Below, in pieces: positions 18,119-31,642 of a stretch of DNA of 64,000 nucleotides. The DNA comes from Bordetella pertussis 18323 (GTDB lineage Bacteria > Pseudomonadota > Gammaproteobacteria > Burkholderiales > Burkholderiaceae_B), in NCBI RefSeq assembly GCF_000306945.1, contig NC_018518.1, forward strand, positions 496,001-560,000, written 5' to 3'. Under the pieces are notes generated by a model that saw only the letters and a list, made by a program, of their open reading frames with translations, had not been told where the DNA came from and did no database searches. The translations under genes were made by a program, and so were the position numbers. Positions within the stretch are counted from its first letter, which is position 1. The number at the start of each line of letters is the position of its first letter.

Positions 18119-18875
18119 GCTGCGCTCCCGCGTCCAGATAGGCTGCTATCACTTTTTCGTCGCGCTGCACCTCCTGCGGCGTGCCGTCGGCGATCTTGTG
18201 CCCGTATTCCAGCACCACGATGTGCTCGCACAGGCCCATGACCAGCTTGATGTCGTGTTCGATGAGCACGATGGTGTAGCCCAGCTCGTGCAGCTTGAGG
18301 ATCAGCTTGCGAAGGGCGATGCGCTCCTGCAGGTTCAGGCCCGCGGCCGGTTCGTCCAGCAGCAGGATCCTGGGGTCGGTGGCCAGTGCGCGCGCGATGT
18401 CCAGCTGGCGCTGTTCGCCGTAGGGCAGGTTGGAGGCCAGTTCGTCGGCCTTGCCCGCCAGCCCGACGTACGACAGCAGCTCGATCGCCCGTTCGCGGGT
18501 GGCGCGGCGTTCGGCGCGCTCGCCCGGGGTGCGCAGGATGGAGGCCAGCACCCCGGCGCGGGTGCGGTCCTGGCGGCCGATCATCACGTTCTCGGCCAGC
18601 GTCAGGTCGGGGAACACCATGATGTTCTGGAACGTGCGCGCCACGCCCAGGCGGTTGATCTGGTGCAGCTTCAGGCGGCTGATTTCCTTGCCGTCGAAGC
18701 GGATCGAGCCCGCGGTCGGCGTGTAGATGCCGCTGACCACGTTGAACAGCGAGGTCTTGCCCGCGCCGTTGGGGCCGATCAGGCCATGGATGACATTGGC
18801 CTGCATGGTGAACGATACGTCGGAGAGCGCCTGGACGCCGCCGAACGAAAGGGTCACGTTGTTGACGGAAAGCAT
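18111..18875 (-). CDS. Branched-chain amino acid-type ABC transporter, LivG-like ATPase
   Basis: 254 residues. Walker A GPNGAGKTSLFN, the Q-loop region, signature LPYGEQRQLDIARAL and Walker B ILLLDEPAAGLN are present. The LivG-specific C-terminal extension (VQRDEKVIAAYLD) marks it as the G-type subunit. The ATG at 18875 follows the LivM stop by 2 bp. Frames extending further upstream run through the LivM-like gene and are not real. Confidence 0.94.
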   Translation of the reverse strand: MLSVNNVTLSFGGVQALSDVSFTMQANVIHGLIGPNGAGKTSLFNVVSGIYTPTAGSIRFDGKEISRLKLHQINRLGVARTFQNIMVFPDLTLAENVMIGRQDRTRAGVLASILRTPGERAERRATRERAIELLSYVGLAGKADELASNLPYGEQRQLDIARALATDPRILLLDEPAAGLNLQERIALRKLILKLHELGYTIVLIEHDIKLVMGLCEHIVVLEYGHKIADGTPQEVQRDEKVIAAYLDAGAQHA

Positions 18876-18877
18876 GC

Positions 18878-19807
18878 TTACCTCGCGCGCAGGGATTTGA
18901 GCTTGTTGGGCAGATCCACCAGTCCCTTGGGCAGGAACAGGATCACCAGCGCCAGCAGCAGGCCGTAGACCAGGATGTTGTATTGGCCGAATTCCTGGGC
19001 GCACTCCTCGATGATGGTCAGCGCGAAGGCGCCGATCACCGAGCCGTAGATGTTGCCGATGCCGCCCACGAAGGTCATGATCAGGAACAGCACGGAGACG
19101 TGGATGCCCAGCCTGTCCGGGTCGATGAAGCCGTCGTAGTGCACGAACAGGGTGCCGGCGAATGCCGCGAACAGGGTGCTGATGGTGAATGACAGCACCT
19201 TGTAGCGGAACACCGGGATGCCCAGCGACTGGGCGGCCAGTTCGTTGTTGGCGATGGCCTGCAGGGCGTCGCCGGTGCGCGAGTCGATGACCCGGCGCAG
19301 GATGACGAAGCCGGCGAACATGCACAGCAGCACGTAGTAGTAGTAGCCCAGGTCGCTGGTGAGCGACCAGCCGAAGAAATCCGGTGCGGGCACGGCCGTC
19401 AGCCCGGAAGGTCCGCCGGTGATCGTGCTGTTCTTGATGATGGCCTGCACGATGACCGCGACGGCGATGCTGGCCAGCGCCAGGTAGTGGCCGCTGGTGC
19501 GCAGCACCAGCATGCCGACCAGGCAGCCCAGCACGCCGACCGCGGCCGTGGCGACCGGCACCGATACCAGGTAGGGCACGCCGGCCTTGGCCATCATGCC
19601 CGACAGATAGGCGGCCAGACCGAAGAAGGCGGCGTGTCCCAGCGAGATCTGGCCGGTGTAGCCGGCGAACAGCGTCAGGCCCATGACCACGATGGCGTAG
19701 GTGGCTGCCCGCACGCCCAGGTGGGTGATGAACGGGTCGTTGAGCAGGGCCGGCAATGCGATGAGGACCAGCGCGCAAAGCGCGGTTCCATATTTGCGAC
19801 GAAACAT
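18878..19807 (-). CDS. Branched-chain amino acid-type ABC transporter, LivM-like permease
   Basis: 309 residues, strongly hydrophobic with about nine membrane segments. The family signature AFFGLAAYLSGMMAKAG and the LALASIAVAVIVQ region are readable. It pairs with the LivH-like permease to form the transmembrane channel. It lies 28 bp after the LivH-like gene and 2 bp before the LivG-like gene. Confidence 0.93.
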   Translation of the reverse strand: MFRRKYGTALCALVLIALPALLNDPFITHLGVRAATYAIVVMGLTLFAGYTGQISLGHAAFFGLAAYLSGMMAKAGVPYLVSVPVATAAVGVLGCLVGMLVLRTSGHYLALASIAVAVIVQAIIKNSTITGGPSGLTAVPAPDFFGWSLTSDLGYYYYVLLCMFAGFVILRRVIDSRTGDALQAIANNELAAQSLGIPVFRYKVLSFTISTLFAAFAGTLFVHYDGFIDPDRLGIHVSVLFLIMTFVGGIGNIYGSVIGAFALTIIEECAQEFGQYNILVYGLLLALVILFLPKGLVDLPNKLKSLRAR

Positions 19808-19835
19808 GATGCGGTGTCCTTCTGGCTTGGTCTGC

Positions 19836-20708
19836 TTAGACTTTCTTGATCTGCTTCTTGCCCAGGATGCCGTTGGGCTTGACCAGGATGATGAGCAGCA
19901 GGATCGAGAACGAGACCAGATCCTTGTAGGCGGAGTTGATCAACAGCGTGCCGAACTGCTCGATGACGCCCAGCATGATTCCGCCCAGCACCGCGCCCGA
20001 GAGCAGGCCCAGCCCGCCCAGCAGCGCGGCGGTGAAGCCCTTGAGCATGATCAGGTTGCCCATGTCGAACGACAGCACCGCGATCGGCGCGTAGACGATG
20101 CCGGCCGCAGCGCCCAGCGCCGAGCACAGCGCCACGGTGAAGTTGTTGATGCGTGAAACGTTGATGCCCATCATGCGCGCGGTGGTCTTGTCCTGCGCGA
20201 CCGCCCGCACCGACAGGCCCAGCGGCGTGCGGGTGAACAGCAGGTACAGCAGCAGCATGATGAGCAGCGTCATGCCGATGACGATCAGGTACTGGTCGCT
20301 GATGCGCACCGAGCCGATCGAGGCCGCATGTTCGCTCAGCGGCGGAAAGCGGTACGCGGACGAGCCGAAGACCAGTTGCGCGGCGCTGCGCAGCAGGATG
20401 AACAGCGCCACGGTCATCATGAACAGCGAGAGCTGGTTGCTGTTTTCCAGCCGCCGCATGAAGATCCGTTCCAGGAACGAGCCGAACACCAGCGCCGAGG
20501 CGATGGCCAGCGGAAAGGCCAGCCACATCGACAGCCCCAGGTCCACGTGGAAGACGTAGCCCAGGAATGCCCCGACCATGAAGATTTCGCCTTGCGCGAA
20601 GTTGATGATGTCCATGCCCCGGAACACCAGCGTGATCGCCAGGGCGATCATGGCATAGGTGCTGCCCACGGACAGGCCGTAGATCAGTTGCTGCAGAAAA
20701 TGGTCCAT
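19836..20708 (-). CDS. Branched-chain amino acid-type ABC transporter, LivH-like permease
   Basis: 290 residues, first gene of the transporter-amidase operon. The N-terminus YGLSVGSTYAMIALAITLVF and the motif INFAQGEIFMVGAF are LivH signatures. Several hydrophobic helices follow. It is transcribed away from the LacI-family regulator at 20836. The 127-bp gap holds two strong palindromic operators, so the operon is very likely controlled by that regulator. Confidence 0.94.
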   Translation of the reverse strand: MDHFLQQLIYGLSVGSTYAMIALAITLVFRGMDIINFAQGEIFMVGAFLGYVFHVDLGLSMWLAFPLAIASALVFGSFLERIFMRRLENSNQLSLFMMTVALFILLRSAAQLVFGSSAYRFPPLSEHAASIGSVRISDQYLIVIGMTLLIMLLLYLLFTRTPLGLSVRAVAQDKTTARMMGINVSRINNFTVALCSALGAAAGIVYAPIAVLSFDMGNLIMLKGFTAALLGGLGLLSGAVLGGIMLGVIEQFGTLLINSAYKDLVSFSILLLIILVKPNGILGKKQIKKV

Positions 20709-20717
20709 ACGGATCTC

Positions 20718-20735
20718 TACCCAAACGTTTGGGTA
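20718..20735. promoter_or_regulatory. LacI-family operator O1
   Basis: TACCCAAACGTTTGGGTA is a perfect 18-bp palindrome with the central CG usual for LacI/GalR-family sites. It lies 10 bp upstream of the LivH-like start, well placed to block that operon. A near-identical site lies 59 bp away, centre to centre. Confidence 0.8.
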
Positions 20736-20774
20736 GCAATTGTAGGGGCGTGCGCGGCCGCTGGCAATTTAGTA

Positions 20775-20796
20775 TTTACCCGAACGTTTGGGTAAA
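20775..20796. promoter_or_regulatory. LacI-family operator O2
   Basis: TTTACCCGAACGTTTGGGTAAA is palindromic over 22 bp except for one G/A mismatch, and shares the core CCnAACGTTTGGG with O1. It ends 39 bp before the regulator start, so it is well placed for autoregulation. The 59-bp spacing to O1 would permit cooperative binding or looping. Confidence 0.8.
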
Positions 20797-20835
20797 ACGG
20801 GAATGTTGCTATGATGCGCGCAAAAGGAAGGCCAC

Positions 20836-21882
20836 ATGAAAGGTAAGCAGTCTCCGGTCACTTTGCGCTCGCTGGCGCAGCAGCTGAAGGTGCACGTGTC
20901 GACCGTCTCGCGCGTGCTCAATGGCACCGACGACGACGCGCGCAACGCCGCCGCGCCCGAGACGGTCGAGCGCATCCGCGAACTGGCGCAGCAGCTCAAT
21001 TACCGACCCAATCCGCACGCCATCGGCCTGCGCACCCAGAAAACGCGCACGGTCAGCGTACTGGTGCCGCAGCTGTCCGACCTGGTCGTGGCCACGATCT
21101 ACGAGGGTATCGACGCGGCGGCCGCCGACTCGCGCTACCTGACGTTCGTGGCCAATACCGGCGACGCGCCGCCGCGCCAGCGGCAATTGGGCGAGATGGC
21201 GCTGGATCGCCGGGTCGAGGGGCTGATCTTCGCCGATGCGCGCCGCGACGATACCCGGTTCCTGGACGAAATCGCCCGGCGCGGCGTGCCCATGGTGCTG
21301 GTCAGCCGCCATCTCGGCACGCATTGCGCCGTGACCTGCGACGACGTGGCCGGCGGCCGCATGGCGGCCGAACATCTGCTGGCGCTGGGCCATCGCGACA
21401 TCGCCGTGCTGGCCGGCGAGCAGTACGCCAGCACCGGCTGCGACCGCAGCGCGGGGTTCATTGCCTATTGCCGCGAGCAAGGGGTGGATATTCCGGCCAA
21501 ATGGATACTGCATGGGCCGTTCGATACCCGCGCCGGCCGGCTGGCCGGCGAGAAACTGTTTCGCAGCGCCCGCAAGCCCTCGGCGGTGTTCGCGGTCAAC
21601 GACTTCCTGGCCATCGGCCTGATGGGCGCGGTGCGCGATCGCGGCCTGCGCGCGGGGCACGATGTGGCCATCGTGGGCTTCAACGACACGCCGCTGGCCG
21701 CGGAACTACCGATCAGCCTGACTACGATCCGCTCGCCCATGCACGCCATGGGCTACCGCAGCATGGAGCTGCTGCTCGAGCGTATCAAGGGGGGGCGCCC
21801 GGCGTCCGAGCGGCTGGCGCCGCAGCTGATGGTGCGGGCCAGCACCTGTCCGCGCCCTGGCGAGCCCAGCGGGCTCGCCTAG
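20836..21882 (+). CDS. LacI-family transcriptional regulator of the transporter-amidase operon
   Basis: 348 residues. The DNA-binding headpiece is LRSLAQQLKVHVSTVSRVLNG, with the hinge region TRTVSVLVPQLSD following. The C-terminal domain is periplasmic-binding-protein-like (AVTCDDVAGGRMAAEHLLALGHRDIAVL; VGFNDTPLAAEL). It is divergent from the LivH-like gene and is flanked by two operators, so it is inferred to repress that operon and itself. The TAG stop lies in CCTAGC, the left flank of IS481 copy 2, so the gene is intact but its downstream neighbour was displaced. Confidence 0.93.
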   Translation: MKGKQSPVTLRSLAQQLKVHVSTVSRVLNGTDDDARNAAAPETVERIRELAQQLNYRPNPHAIGLRTQKTRTVSVLVPQLSDLVVATIYEGIDAAAADSRYLTFVANTGDAPPRQRQLGEMALDRRVEGLIFADARRDDTRFLDEIARRGVPMVLVSRHLGTHCAVTCDDVAGGRMAAEHLLALGHRDIAVLAGEQYASTGCDRSAGFIAYCREQGVDIPAKWILHGPFDTRAGRLAGEKLFRSARKPSAVFAVNDFLAIGLMGAVRDRGLRAGHDVAIVGFNDTPLAAELPISLTTIRSPMHAMGYRSMELLLERIKGGRPASERLAPQLMVRASTCPRPGEPSGLA

Positions 21883-21883
21883 C

Positions 21884-22926
21884 TGTGAAGATTCAATAGG
21901 TTGTATGCATGGTTCATCCGAACCGGATTTGAGAAACTGGAAATCGCCACCCCCCCAGTTCACTCAAGGAGCCCGGCCGGATGAACACCCATAAGCATGC
22001 CCGATTGACCTTCCTACGTCGACTCGAAATGGTCCAGCAATTGATCGCCCATCAAGTTTGTGTGCCTGAAGCGGCCCGCGCCTATGGGGTCACCGCGCCG
22101 ACTGTGCGCAAATGGCTGGGCCGCTTCCTGGCTCAGGGCCAGGCGGGCTTGGCCGATGCGTCCTCGCGCCCGACGGTCTCGCCCCGAGCGATTGCGCCGG
22201 CCAAGGCGCTGGCTATCGTGGAGCTGCGCCGCAAGCGGCTGACCCAAGCGCGCATCGCCTAGGCGCTGGGCGTGTCAGCCAGCACCGTCAGCCGCGTCCT
22301 GGCCCGCGCCGGTCTGTCGCACCTGGCCGACCTGGAGCCGGCCGAGCCGGTGGTGCGCTACGAGCATCAGGCCCCCGGCGATCTGCTGCACATCGACATC
22401 AAGAAGCTGGGACGTATCCAGCGCCCTGGCCACCGGGTCACGGGCAACCGACGCGATACCGTTGAGGGGGCCGGCTGGGACTTCGTCTTCGTGGCCATCG
22501 ATGACCACGCCCGCGTGGCCTTCACCGACATCCACCCCGACGAGCGCTTCCCCAGCGCCGTCCAGTTCCTCAAGGACGCAGTGGCCTACTACCAGCGCCT
22601 GGGCGTGACCATCCAGCGCTTGCTCACCGACAATGGCTCGGCCTTTCGCAGCCGCGCCTTCGCCGCGCTGTGCCATGAGCTGGGCATCAAGCACCGCTTT
22701 ACCCGACCTTACCGCCCACAGACCAATGGCAAGGCCGAACGCTTCATCCAGTCGGCCTTGCGTGAGTGGGCTTACGCTCACACCTACCAGAACTCCCAAC
22801 ACCGAGCCGATGCCATGAAATCCTGGCTACACCACTACAACTGGCATCGACCCCACCAAGGCATCGGGTGCGCTGTACCCATCTCCAGACTCAACCTGGA
22901 CGAATACAACCTATTGACAGTTCACA
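21884..22926 (+). mobile_element. IS481, copy 2 (transposase-defective)
   Basis: 1,043 bp with the same ends as copy 1. Flanks are CCTAGC (21878-21883) and GCTAGC (22927-22932), which do not match in the first base. The left flank equals the reverse complement of the left flank of copy 4, suggesting the two copies exchanged sides by inversion. The right flank contains the stop codon of metH. Its transposase carries a nonsense mutation. Confidence 0.96.
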
Positions 22927-22927
22927 G

Positions 22928-22931
<4 letters not shown>
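21981..22931 (+). pseudogene. IS481 transposase, nonsense mutant (copy 2)
   Basis: Nearly identical to the copy 1 transposase, but C to T at 22260 turns codon 94 from CAG to TAG, between the two N-terminal DNA-binding segments. A second change turns Arg to Cys in the IGRAVP motif near the C-terminus. The catalytic part remains open downstream (GTG at 22272) but would lack the first helix-turn-helix. The terminal TAG again comes from the flanking CTAG. The element may still be moved by transposase from other copies. Confidence 0.95.
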
Positions 22932-26701
<3,770 letters not shown>

Positions 26702-26821
26702 GGTTTGTCCTGAGATGGGCGCGCGGTGTGGCAAAAAGGCAAGAAACGACCCAAAAATCAAGCTGACATGGTAACAAAATGGGCATTTCCCTGCCCCGCG
26801 GTGATACAGTTCTGGCCCCGA

Positions 26822-26960
26822 ACCGGTGCTTTCGGCAAGTACGCTTGCGCGGAAGGTAAACGGGAAACAGGAAGGCCCTGCCCAGCCTGTGCTGCCCCCG
26901 CAACGGTCCCCATGGCGCGCGACGCGCCGTGGCAGCCCGATACCGGCCGGTTCGACAGCG
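26822..26960 (+). ncRNA. Cobalamin (B12) riboswitch upstream of btuB
   Basis: The conserved parts are easy to see: AAACGGGAAACAGG, then the B12 box AGCCTGTGCTGCCCCCGCAACGGT (about 26884-26907), then the closing GTGGCAGCCCGATACCGGCC. It lies within the 336-bp gap between metH and btuB, reading toward btuB. About 75 bp separate its end from the btuB ATG. When cobalamin is plentiful it should shut down B12 uptake. The rest of the gap (26702-26821) probably holds the divergent promoters; I see no other feature there. Confidence 0.9.
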
Positions 26961-27037
26961 AGGATGCGCCGCCCGCGGCCATGCTCATTTTCGTGAACGA
27001 CGTGCGGGGTCGCGCGTCACACTGAGAACCATCCGTT

Positions 27038-28927
27038 ATGAAATCCCGCTCACTCCGGCGCTGCGCCGGTGTCCTGGCCTGTGTCGCTCCGTTGGCCGGC
27101 CACGCCCAGGCCGGCGCCGCCGCCGGCCAACCCATCCCCGAACTCGATCCGGTCGTCGTCACCGCCGCGCGATCGCCCCAGCTGCTCAAGAATGTGCTGG
27201 CCGACGCCAGCGTGATCGAGCGCGATACGCTGGCGCGCGCCGGCCAGTCCAGCCTGGCCGAAGTGCTGGCGCAGCAGCACGGCATCGAATTCGCCGACAG
27301 CGGCGGCCCGCAAAGCGTCACCAGCCTGTTCATGCGCGGCGCCAACAGCAACCAGACCCTGGTCCTGCTCAACGGCCAGCGCATCAACAACGCCAACGGC
27401 GGCGGCATTGCGCTCAACGCGCTGCCGCCGGAAGCCATCGAACGCATCGAGATCATGCGTGGCGCGGCCAGCAGCCTGTACGGGGCCGACGCGATCGGCG
27501 GCGTGATCAACATCATTACCCGCGAGCCGGGCGACAAGGCGCTGTCGGCCTATGCCAACGCCGGTTACGGCACCTACGGCACCAGCCGCTACGACGCCGG
27601 CGTCTCGGGCGCGGCCGACGGCTTCAGCTACAGCCTGTCCACCGGCTATGGCCAGAGCCATGGCTTCAACGCCACCAACCGCCGCTCGTTCTCGTACAAC
27701 CCGGACAAGGACAGCTACTACCAGAACTACGCCACCGGCACGCTGGGCTACGAATGGCGGCCCGAGCAGAAAGTGGTGGCGCAGGTCTACCGCAGCCGCA
27801 TCAACGGCGGCTACGACGCCTCGGCCTCGTACGACTACAACGACCGCTACATCCAGGACCTGCAGGCCTATTCGCTGGCCAGCGAAAACCGCCTGACCCG
27901 CTACTGGAAGAGCACGCTGCGCGCCGGCTATGTGGAAGACAAGAACGATTCGCGCGCCGAAGGCATGTTCGAAGACAACAACACGCGCTTCCGGACCCGC
28001 CAGATGCAGTACCTGTGGCAGAACGACTTCACCCTGGCCGCCGGCCAGACGCTGACGCTGGCCTACGAGCACCTGGACCAGCGCGCCGACGGCCAGATGA
28101 GCACCGCCACCGGCATCGGCAACTACACCGAGACGCGCCGCCACGTGAACTCGTACACCGGCGTCTACCTGGGCGATTTCGGCCGCCACCATGTGCAGGC
28201 CAGCCTGCGCAACGACAACAACTCGCAGTTCGGCAGCCACACCACCGGCGGCCTGGCCTACGGGTTCGACCTGACGCCCAACCTGCGCGCCACCGTGGCC
28301 GCCAACACGGGCTTTCGGGCGCCGTCGTTCAACGATCTGTACACGCCGACCAGCGCGTTCGGCTATCGCGGCAACCCCGACCTCAAGCCGGAAGAGTCGC
28401 GCAACGCCGAGATCGGCCTGAAATACCAGGACGAGGACAGCGAACTGGGCGTGGTGTATTACCAGACCCGCATCAAGAACCTGATCCAGGTGACCGAGGA
28501 CTTCAGCACGGTCGAGAACGTCGGGCGCGCCCGCCTGCAAGGCTTCACCATCAGCGGCGCGCACCGCTTCGGCAACACGCGCCTGCGCGCCAGCCTGGAC
28601 CTGAGCAACCCGCGCAACGAAGACACCGGCAAGCAATTGCTGCGCCGCGCCCGCACGGTGCTGCGCGCCGGCATCGACCATCGCTTCGACCGCCTGCTGG
28701 TGGGCGCCGAGTGGTACGCCTCGGACGAGCGCTACGACTACGGCTTCCCCGAGGAAAAGCGCCTGGGCGGCTACGGCCTGGTCAACCTGACCGCGGCCTA
28801 CGACCTGAGCCGCAACATGCAGGTGCAGGTGCGCTGGAACAACGTGCTCGGCCAGCGCTACACCTTGGCCGACGGCTACAACACGGCCGGCTCGAACGCC
28901 TTCGTCAACCCGTCGTGGCGCATGTAG
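27038..28927 (+). CDS. btuB: TonB-dependent cobalamin receptor BtuB
   Basis: A 629-residue outer-membrane receptor. A signal peptide (VLACVAPLAGHAQA) precedes the TonB box region LDPVVVTAARS. The plug domain follows (VNIITREPGD, MRGAASSLYGADAIGG), then a 22-strand-type barrel ending in NAFVNPSWRM. Preference for cobalamin is inferred from the riboswitch upstream and the BtuF-like gene downstream rather than from specific residues. The final residue is Met instead of the usual aromatic residue, two residues after Trp. Confidence 0.9.
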   Translation: MKSRSLRRCAGVLACVAPLAGHAQAGAAAGQPIPELDPVVVTAARSPQLLKNVLADASVIERDTLARAGQSSLAEVLAQQHGIEFADSGGPQSVTSLFMRGANSNQTLVLLNGQRINNANGGGIALNALPPEAIERIEIMRGAASSLYGADAIGGVINIITREPGDKALSAYANAGYGTYGTSRYDAGVSGAADGFSYSLSTGYGQSHGFNATNRRSFSYNPDKDSYYQNYATGTLGYEWRPEQKVVAQVYRSRINGGYDASASYDYNDRYIQDLQAYSLASENRLTRYWKSTLRAGYVEDKNDSRAEGMFEDNNTRFRTRQMQYLWQNDFTLAAGQTLTLAYEHLDQRADGQMSTATGIGNYTETRRHVNSYTGVYLGDFGRHHVQASLRNDNNSQFGSHTTGGLAYGFDLTPNLRATVAANTGFRAPSFNDLYTPTSAFGYRGNPDLKPEESRNAEIGLKYQDEDSELGVVYYQTRIKNLIQVTEDFSTVENVGRARLQGFTISGAHRFGNTRLRASLDLSNPRNEDTGKQLLRRARTVLRAGIDHRFDRLLVGAEWYASDERYDYGFPEEKRLGGYGLVNLTAAYDLSRNMQVQVRWNNVLGQRYTLADGYNTAGSNAFVNPSWRM

Positions 28928-28938
28928 GCAGGCCCGCC

Positions 28939-29832
28939 ATGTCCGCCGCCCGCCTCGCCCTGCGCCTGATCGCTCTGACCGTGGCCGCGCTGGCCGCGTC
29001 GGGCGCGGCCGGCGCGGCGCCCGTGCGGGTGGTCGACGACCAGCGGCGCACTGTCGAGCTGGCCCAGCCGGCGCGCCGCGCCATCGCGCTGGCGCCGCAC
29101 GCCGCGGAACTGGTCTACGCGGCCGGCGCCGGCGACCGGCTGGTCGGCGCGGTGCGCGGCACCGACTACCCGCCCGCGGCGCGCCAGTTGCCCAGCGTAG
29201 GCGACGCCATGCAGCCCGACCCCGAACGCATCGCCGTCCTGCGCCCCGACCTGCTGATCGGCTGGCAACCCGCCGCCGGCGCGCCGCTGGCCCCGATCGC
29301 GGCCCGGCTGGGCGCGGCGCTGTACTACAGCGACCCGCGCACCCTGGCCGATATCCCGGCCGCCATCGAGCAACTGGGACGCCTGTTCGGCACCGAAGCG
29401 CAGGCCGACGCCGGCGCGGCCGCCCTGCGCGCGCGCCTGGCGGCCCTGGCCGCGCGCTATGCCGGCAAGGCGCCGGTGCGGGTATTCGTGCAGGCGGGCA
29501 CCGATCCGCTGTTCACGCTCAACGACCACAGCATCGTCGGCGACGTGCTGCGCCTGTGCGGCGGGGTGAACGTCTACGGCCAGGCCCCCATCCTGGCGCC
29601 CCAGGTCACCCTGGAAGGCGTGCTGGCCGCGCGCCCGGACGCCATCGTGGCCGGCGTGACCGGGACCGCCGACGCGGCCGCCACCCTGCGGGCCTGGCAG
29701 ACCGCCGGCGTGCCGGCCGCCCTGCGCGGCCATGTCTATGGCATCGACGCCGACAGCCTGTACCGCCCCACCGGCCGCCTGATCGACGCCGCCGAGCAGC
29801 TGTGCGCGCGCCTGGACGAGGCGCGCGGCTGA
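28939..29832 (+). CDS. btuF: Periplasmic cobalamin-binding protein, BtuF-like
   Basis: 297 residues with a signal peptide ending near GAAGAAPV. The family fold is shown by [27 protein letters not shown] near the N-terminus and a C-terminal lobe with [23 protein letters not shown]. This type delivers B12 or metal chelates to an ABC importer. It follows btuB by 11 bp under the same riboswitch. The cognate permease and ATPase genes are not in the window. Confidence 0.85.
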   Translation: MSAARLALRLIALTVAALAASGAAGAAPVRVVDDQRRTVELAQPARRAIALAPHAAELVYAAGAGDRLVGAVRGTDYPPAARQLPSVGDAMQPDPERIAVLRPDLLIGWQPAAGAPLAPIAARLGAALYYSDPRTLADIPAAIEQLGRLFGTEAQADAGAAALRARLAALAARYAGKAPVRVFVQAGTDPLFTLNDHSIVGDVLRLCGGVNVYGQAPILAPQVTLEGVLAARPDAIVAGVTGTADAAATLRAWQTAGVPAALRGHVYGIDADSLYRPTGRLIDAAEQLCARLDEARG

Positions 29833-29935
29833 GCCCGCGCCGCCGGCCAGCCCCGGCGTGCTTTATCATTGGCCCTACCGCCGCAAACACTCTTGCGCAC
29901 GCGCGCCTGCGCGTTGCGCCTACCGAAGCATCGCC

Positions 29936-30733
29936 ATGACCACTGAAGATACCCTCACCATCGCCGGCCGCAGCTACCAATCGCGCCTGCTGGTCGGCAC
30001 CGGCAAATACCAGGATTTCGCGCAGACGCGCGCCGCGCTGGACGCCAGCGGCACCCAGATCGTCACCGTCGCCATCCGCCGCACCAATATCGGCCAGAAC
30101 CCGGATGAGCCGAGCCTGCTCGACTTCGTGCCGCCGTCGCAGTTCACGCTGCTGCCCAACACCGCCGGCTGCTACAGCGCCGACGATGCGGTGCGCACGC
30201 TGCGCCTGGCGCGCGAACTGCTCGACGGCCATGACCTGGTCAAGCTGGAGGTGCTGGGCGACCCGCAGAACCTGTTTCCCAACATGCCGGAAACCCTGAA
30301 AGCCACCAAGACGCTGGTCGACGAAGGCTTCAAGGTCATGGTGTATTGCACCGACGACCCGATCCAGTGCCGCATGTTGGAAGACCTGGGCGCGGTCGCG
30401 GTGATGCCGCTGGCCTCGCTGATCGGCTCGGGCATGGGCATCCTGAACCCCTGGAACCTACGCCTGATCATCGATCAGAGCAGCGTGCCGGTGCTGGTCG
30501 ACGCCGGCGTGGGCACCGCCTCGGACGCCGCCATCGCCATGGAGCTGGGCTGCGACGGCGTGCTCATGAACACCGCCATCGCCGGCGCGCGCGATCCGAT
30601 CCTGATGGCCAGCGCGATGCGCAAGGCGGTCGAGGGCGGCCGCGAGGCCTACCTGGCCGGCCGCGTGCCGCGCAAGCTGTACAGCGCGGCCCCCAGCTCG
30701 CCCACCGAAGGCCTGATCGCCGCAGCCAAATGA
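29936..30733 (+). CDS. thiG: Thiazole synthase ThiG
   Basis: 265 residues. ThiG motifs include [22 protein letters not shown] at the start, [23 protein letters not shown], the VKLEVLGD segment, [13 protein letters not shown], and [33 protein letters not shown]. It builds the thiazole phosphate of thiamine on a lysine imine. The ATG at 29936 opens [11 protein letters not shown]. The 103 bp upstream hold no thiS-like ORF and no recognisable TPP riboswitch. Its stop overlaps the thiD start. Confidence 0.95.
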   Translation: MTTEDTLTIAGRSYQSRLLVGTGKYQDFAQTRAALDASGTQIVTVAIRRTNIGQNPDEPSLLDFVPPSQFTLLPNTAGCYSADDAVRTLRLARELLDGHDLVKLEVLGDPQNLFPNMPETLKATKTLVDEGFKVMVYCTDDPIQCRMLEDLGAVAVMPLASLIGSGMGILNPWNLRLIIDQSSVPVLVDAGVGTASDAAIAMELGCDGVLMNTAIAGARDPILMASAMRKAVEGGREAYLAGRVPRKLYSAAPSSPTEGLIAAAK

Positions 30734-31581
30734 ACCACCCTGCCTCTTCGGCGACGCCCCGTGGCGAGCGCCGGATCCCCAACGCGCTGAGCATCGCCGG
30801 CGTCGATCCGTCCGGCGGCGCCGGCGTGCTGGCCGACGTCAAGGCCATGAGCGCCCTGAGCGCCTACGGCTGCGCGGTCATCGCAGCCATGACCGCGCAG
30901 AACACCCAGGGCGTGATCGGCATCTCGCCGGTGCCGGCCGAGTTCGTCGGCCTGCAGATCGACACGCTGTTCGCCGATGTGCCCATCGACGCCGTCAAGC
31001 TGGGCATGCTGGGCCAGGAAGCCGTCACCCTGGTGGTGGCCGAAAAGCTGGCTCGCTGGCAGCCGGGGCACATCGTGCTCGACCCGGTCATGGTGGCCAA
31101 GAGCGGCGACCTGCTGCTGGAGCGCCGCGCCGTAGGCGCGCTGCGCGAGACGCTGCTGCCGCTGGCCACGCTGCTCACGCCCAACCTGCCCGAGGCCGGC
31201 GTGCTGCTGGACGAACGGCCGGTCGAGACCCTGAAGGAAATGCGCCGCGTCGCCGAACGGCTGCGCAACCGCATGACCCACGCAGGCCAGCGCTGGGTCA
31301 TGGTCAAGGGCGGCCACCTGCCCGGCAACGAAACCATAGACCTGCTGCACGACGGCGACCGCATGATCGAACTGCCGGGCCATCGCATCGAAACGCCCAA
31401 TACGCACGGCACAGGCTGCACCCTGTCGGCCGCCCTGGCGGCCCTGCTGCCGCAGTGCCCGGACGTGCCCGAGGCTGCCCGCCGGGCCAAGGCCTACCTG
31501 ACCGAAGCCATCCGGCAGGCCGACCGCCTGCAGGTCGGCAGCGGCCACGGGCCGGTGCACCATTTCCATGCTTGGTGGTAG
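30730..31581 (+). CDS. thiD: Hydroxymethylpyrimidine (phosphate) kinase ThiD
   Basis: 283 residues of the ribokinase-like ThiD family: [26 protein letters not shown] near the N-terminus, [15 protein letters not shown] in the middle, and the C-terminal anion-hole motif [17 protein letters not shown]. It phosphorylates the pyrimidine half of thiamine. The start overlaps thiG by 4 bp (ATGA). A short N-terminal extension (about 18 residues) precedes the family core. Confidence 0.94.
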   Translation: MNHPASSATPRGERRIPNALSIAGVDPSGGAGVLADVKAMSALSAYGCAVIAAMTAQNTQGVIGISPVPAEFVGLQIDTLFADVPIDAVKLGMLGQEAVTLVVAEKLARWQPGHIVLDPVMVAKSGDLLLERRAVGALRETLLPLATLLTPNLPEAGVLLDERPVETLKEMRRVAERLRNRMTHAGQRWVMVKGGHLPGNETIDLLHDGDRMIELPGHRIETPNTHGTGCTLSAALAALLPQCPDVPEAARRAKAYLTEAIRQADRLQVGSGHGPVHHFHAWW

Positions 31582-31642
31582 TGCCGTCCGAATCGGTACA
31601 ATGGCCTGTTGACTCCTCTATATTGGTTTCCGATTTTCCGTC

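Noticed and set aside
29833..29935. thiS or TPP riboswitch ahead of thiG
   Set aside because: No small sulfur-carrier ORF ending in GG and no thi-box pattern could be found in this 103-bp gap.
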